This document shows positions 61,288 through 64,000 of a DNA stretch of 64,000 nt, one piece after another (the stretch's first letter is position 1; every line of letters begins with the position of its first letter). The position numbers and the translations under genes were made by a program. The notes below the pieces were generated by a model. The model had not been told where the DNA came from, ran no database searches, and saw only the letters and a program-made list of their open reading frames with translations. The stretch is from Halobacillus karajensis (lineage in GTDB: Bacteria > Bacillota > Bacilli > Bacillales > Halobacillaceae). The DNA is taken from NCBI RefSeq assembly GCF_900108515.1, contig NZ_FNWW01000004.1, positions 62,001 through 126,000 of the forward strand. Reading direction: 5' to 3'.

Positions 61288-62068
<781 letters not shown>

Positions 62069-62161
62069 ACAAGGTACCATATACTAAAGGGCAAGAATCT
62101 TTGATTTCTTGTCTTTTTCATGTTTTTAACGATCCAGACTAGAGGTAAAGGAGAAGGATCT

Positions 62162-62395
62162 ATGTTATCAAGAGAAAAAATTAATCGTATTAATGAGTTA
62201 GCCAATAAATCGAAACAGCAGGAGTTAACTAAAGAAGAGAAGGATGAGCAGAAAAAATTACGTCAAGAATATTTGAAGAACGCTCGTAAATCCTTTAAAA
62301 ATCAATTGAAAGGTGTAACTGTTATTGATCCTGAAGGCAATGACGTAACACCAAAGAAACTCCGGCAAATGCAGAAAAATGAAAAGAAAAATTAA
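62162..62395 (+). CDS. ynzC: DUF896 protein YnzC
   Basis: The 77-aa protein has the DUF896 pattern: INRINELANKSKQQELTKEEKDEQ helix pair and EYLKNARKSFKNQL, with a disordered basic tail. Start ATG 62162 behind GGAGAAGG. In Bacillus ynzC is cotranscribed with yneA-yneB as part of the SOS response; a damage-related but ill-defined role. Confidence 0.9.
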   Translation: MLSREKINRINELANKSKQQELTKEEKDEQKKLRQEYLKNARKSFKNQLKGVTVIDPEGNDVTPKKLRQMQKNEKKN

Positions 62396-62405
62396 TTTTT
62401 CAAGG

Positions 62406-62439
62406 TCCGTGTTCGATGAATTTTCGAATACGGATTTTT
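62406..62439 (+). terminator. Terminator ending the SOS operon
   Basis: TCCGTGTTCGA (62406-62416) and TCGAATACGGA (62424-62434), with one G-U pair, followed by TTTTTC. Confidence 0.85.
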
Positions 62440-62577
62440 CTTGTTTAATTCCTTCTGAACGGGGGAAATTAGGTGAGAGACTGTGTAATAAATGTACACA
62501 ATGCTTGTTTTGAAGCAAATTTCATTATAGGATAATACATGGTACATACACCTGAAAAGAAAGGGGAATGTTGAAAC

Positions 62578-64000
62578 ATGGCAAACAGCCTTGAACAAAC
62601 ATCAATCAATACGATTAGAACTCTTACAATCGATGCAGTAGAAAAAGCAAATTCCGGTCACCCAGGAATGCCTATGGGGGCCGCTCCCATGGCCTATACG
62701 TTATGGACACAGTTCATGGATCACAATCCAAAGAATTCGAACTGGTTCGATCGCGATCGTTTCGTCCTATCGGCTGGACATGGTTCTATGCTGTTATACA
62801 GCTTGCTTCACCTATCTGGTTACAATGTGACCATCGATGATCTGAAAAATTTCCGTCAATGGGACTCTAAAACCCCTGGTCACCCAGAGTTTGGCCATAC
62901 TGACGGTGTCGAAGCAACTACAGGTCCTCTTGGACAGGGTATTGCAATGGCGACAGGAATGGCTATGGCAGAAGCTCACTTAGCAGCAAAATACAACCGT
63001 GAAGGTTATAATATCGTTGATCATTACACCTATACGATTTGTGGTGACGGTGATTTAATGGAAGGGGTATCTCAAGAATCCGCATCTCTTGCTGGACATC
63101 TTGGTCTCGGCAAACTGATCGTTCTTTACGATTCCAATGATATTTCTCTAGATGGTGACCTGGACCGTTCCTTCAGTGAAAGTGTAGAAAAGCGCTATGA
63201 AGCATATGGATGGCAAGTCATCCGCGTGGAAGACGGAACAAACACAGAAGAAGTGGCCAGGGCATTAAAGAAAGCAAAAGCGAACACGGATCAGCCGACT
63301 ATGATTGAAGTGAAAACAGTCATTGGATACGGTTCACCAAACAAATCTGGTAAGTCTGCTTCTCATGGAGCTCCATTAGGAGAAGACGAAGTAACAGCAG
63401 CTAAACAGTTCTATGAGTGGGATCATGAGCCTTTCCACGTTCCAGAAGAAGTTTATCAGGACTTTAAAGATAAGGTTCAGCAAAATGGACAGGATAAAGA
63501 AGAATCTTGGAATAACTTGCTTGCTCAATATAAAGAAGATTACCCTGAACTTGCGAAGGAGTTCGAACAAGCCATTCGTGGAGAACTCCCAGAAGGATGG
63601 GAAGAAAACCTTCCAACTTATAAAGTCGGGGAAGATAGCCCCGCTACCCGTGCAGCATCTGGCGATGCGATTAATGCACTTTCAAAGTCTATCCCTAACT
63701 TCTTTGGCGGTAGCGCGGATCTTGCAGGATCTAATAAAACAGCCGTTAAAGAAGAAGAAGACTTTTCTCGTCAAAACTATGCGGGTCGTAATATTTGGTT
63801 TGGGGTACGTGAATTTGCAATGGCAGCAGCCATGAACGGTATGGGACTTCATGGAGGTCTTAAAGTATATGCTGGAACCTTCTTCGTATTCAGTGACTAC
63901 CTCCGTCCAGCCGTCCGTTTATCGGCATTGCAGAATCTTCCAGTTAACTACGTGTTTACGCACGATTCTGTAGCTGTTGGTGAAGACGGTCCAACTCACG
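62578..64000 (+). CDS. tkt: Transketolase (3' end outside window)
   Basis: ATG 62578 follows AAAGGGGAATG and the frame is open to the window edge (474 codons of ~665). Seen: [20 protein letters not shown] (substrate His ~28), [14 protein letters not shown], the TPP motif [20 protein letters not shown] (~154-173), and the second-domain start with [12 protein letters not shown] and [15 protein letters not shown]. It transfers two-carbon units in the pentose phosphate pathway with thiamine diphosphate and Mg. Position after ynzC is as in Bacillus subtilis. Confidence 0.97.
   Translation, partial: MANSLEQTSINTIRTLTIDAVEKANSGHPGMPMGAAPMAYTLWTQFMDHNPKNSNWFDRDRFVLSAGHGSMLLYSLLHLSGYNVTIDDLKNFRQWDSKTPGHPEFGHTDGVEATTGPLGQGIAMATGMAMAEAHLAAKYNREGYNIVDHYTYTICGDGDLMEGVSQESASLAGHLGLGKLIVLYDSNDISLDGDLDRSFSESVEKRYEAYGWQVIRVEDGTNTEEVARALKKAKANTDQPTMIEVKTVIGYGSPNKSGKSASHGAPLGEDEVTAAKQFYEWDHEPFHVPEEVYQDFKDKVQQNGQDKEESWNNLLAQYKEDYPELAKEFEQAIRGELPEGWEENLPTYKVGEDSPATRAASGDAINALSKSIPNFFGGSADLAGSNKTAVKEEEDFSRQNYAGRNIWFGVREFAMAAAMNGMGLHGGLKVYAGTFFVFSDYLRPAVRLSALQNLPVNYVFTHDSVAVGEDGPTH

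Overview
The window reads as a piece of the chromosome of a low-GC, moderately halophilic member of the Bacillaceae (Halobacillus/Pontibacillus/Virgibacillus-like; inferred). The evidence is the order lexA - divergent SOS gene - yneB-type resolvase - ynzC (DUF896) - tkt at the right end, which is the Bacillus arrangement, together with Bacillus-type SOS boxes and ribosome-binding sites, two BCCT osmolyte transporters and a highly acidic small lipoprotein. There is no rRNA, tRNA or CRISPR array.

Region 1 (1 to about 38.6 kb) is a nearly complete prophage of the HK97-fold, long-tailed siphovirus type; its left end, where an integrase would be expected, lies outside the window. In order: an ORF6C antirepressor fragment; an SPP1-like replication set (DnaD-like organizer, G39P-like loader/inhibitor, G40P-like DnaB helicase); a run of small early genes including an HNH protein, a LexA-like DNA-binding protein without a protease domain, an all-alpha dUTPase and a decayed methyltransferase; a sigma-70/ArpU-like late regulator; a cargo (moron) zone at 8.4-11.8 kb with two unrelated cassettes bounded by duplicated flanks; then HNH, terminases, portal, ClpP-like protease, capsid, head-tail connectors, major tail protein, a glycosyltransferase, tail chaperones with a -1 frameshift, tape measure, Dit, a 1543-aa collagen-like tail/receptor protein, XhlA, holin and amidase. 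After lysis come an SOS-box-controlled pair (WYL-like small protein and YolD-like), an XRE regulator and an FtsK / replication-relaxation / pilin-like membrane protein module.

Region 2 (38.6-51.3 kb) is a decayed zone: a broken flagellin gene, IS256 and IS110 remnants, a 3' group II intron fragment, a 320-bp direct repeat, short dispersed repeats, and fragments of a molybdopterin oxidoreductase, a methyltransferase and a TetR regulator. Intact genes in it are a DUF326 copper-binding protein (apparently with an AUA start), a CopB-type P-ATPase, a BCCT transporter, a small lipoprotein, an SDR protein and several small membrane proteins.

Region 3 (51.4-59.7 kb) is a co-oriented set: BCCT transporter, PucR-type regulator, FAD-dependent amine oxidoreductase, ETF beta, ETF alpha and a metal-ligand-poor M24 (ectoine hydrolase/creatinase-like) enzyme. 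Together they look like uptake and oxidative breakdown of an N-methylated or cyclic osmolyte. Region 4 (60-64 kb) is the SOS/lexA core ending in transketolase, cut by the window edge.

The most interesting points are the duplicated-boundary cargo site with an unrecognised three-gene cassette, matching polythreonine tails on the capsid and tail proteins next to a phage glycosyltransferase, a protease-less LexA paralogue in the prophage, and a 31-residue membrane peptide under triple SOS-box control where yneA should be.
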